Below the pieces are notes generated by a model, which was given only the letters and a program-made list of their open reading frames with translations, ran no database searches and was not told where the DNA came from. The translations under genes were made by a program, and so were the position numbers. A stretch of 14,750 nt of DNA from positions 1 to 14,750 of the forward strand of contig JAQVUQ010000018.1 in NCBI GenBank assembly GCA_028699365.1, written 5' to 3'. This DNA is from UBA5359 sp028699365 [NCBI: bacterium]. Its GTDB lineage: Bacteria; UBP13; UBA5359. This document shows, piece by piece, positions 14,626 to 14,750 of the stretch. Each line of letters begins with the position of its first letter. Within the stretch, counting starts at the first letter, position 1.

Positions 14626-14750
14626 TTACGCATCGATACCGCTGATAACTCCGGCGCCTACGGTGTGCCCGCCTTCTCGTATGGCGAACCTCAATCCCTC
14701 TTCCATTGCTATCGGCGTTATCAGCTCTACCGACAACGCTACGTTGTCTC
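14626..14750 (-). CDS. tuf: Elongation factor Tu, C-terminal end (partial)
   Basis: Only the last 40 codons lie in the window; the gene continues past the right edge. The translation includes [20 protein letters not shown] followed by [14 protein letters not shown] and tandem stops TAA TAG, which is the unmistakable end of EF-Tu domain 3. EF-Tu is the GTPase that delivers aminoacyl-tRNA to the ribosomal A site in the cytoplasm. The gene ends 23 bp before rpsJ with no terminator-like hairpin between them, so str-operon transcription probably reads into the S10 genes. A canonical fusA would be expected upstream of tuf, outside this window, and cannot be checked here. Confidence 0.95.
   Translation of the reverse strand, partial: DNVALSVELITPIAMEEGLRFAIREGGHTVGAGVISGIDA

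Overview
This window is one uninterrupted stretch of a bacterial ribosomal-protein supercluster. Every gene is on the minus strand, so transcription runs from right (14750) to left (1). In transcription order I read: tuf (3' end only), rpsJ, rplC, rplD, rplW, rplB, rpsS, rplV, rpsC, rplP, rpmC, rpsQ, rplN, rplX, rplE, an EF-G-type GTPase gene, rpsN, rpsH, rplF, rplR, rpsE, rpmD, rplO, secY, adk and map (cut by the left edge). This is the canonical S10 operon followed by the spc operon, attached directly to the end of the str operon through tuf. No gene-free stretch exceeds 191 bp, and I see no tRNA, rRNA, CRISPR array, transposase or phage gene.

Organism: clearly bacterial, with intermediate GC. 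The zinc-binding short S14, a zinc-ribbon L24, the long adenylate kinase with a four-cysteine LID, strong GGAGG-type ribosome binding sites and frequent TTG/GTG starts suggest a Gram-positive-like or deep-branching anaerobe. Chloroflexota (Dehalococcoidia-like) is my best guess from the look of the proteins, but that is inference and not proven here.

Layout: 14626-14750 EF-Tu C-terminus; 9511-14602 the S10 block (S10, L3, L4, L23, L2, S19, L22, S3, L16, L29, then S17); 2710-9159 the spc block (L14, L24, L5, EF-G-like, S14, S8, L6, L18, S5, L30, L15); 1-2709 secY-adk-map, the usual tail of spc. Together they build much of the 30S head and 50S core, supply the translocon channel and N-terminal Met removal, and maintain the adenylate pool.

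The main departures from a textbook operon are: (1) a complete EF-G paralogue of about 690 residues between rplE and rpsN, normally one of the tightest gene junctions, with the switch II catalytic His replaced by Tyr; (2) its best ribosome binding site is followed at ideal spacing by ACG rather than ATG; (3) three related intergenic elements (between rplW/rplB, rplN/rplX and rplF/rplR), each ending in the Shine-Dalgarno of the next gene and carrying a degenerate 8-base period; (4) TTCAA heptamer repeats in the rpsJ-rplC gap, with an inverted relative just after the EF-G gene; (5) hairpin-rich gaps before rpsC and rplC. The window is otherwise ordinary housekeeping DNA.
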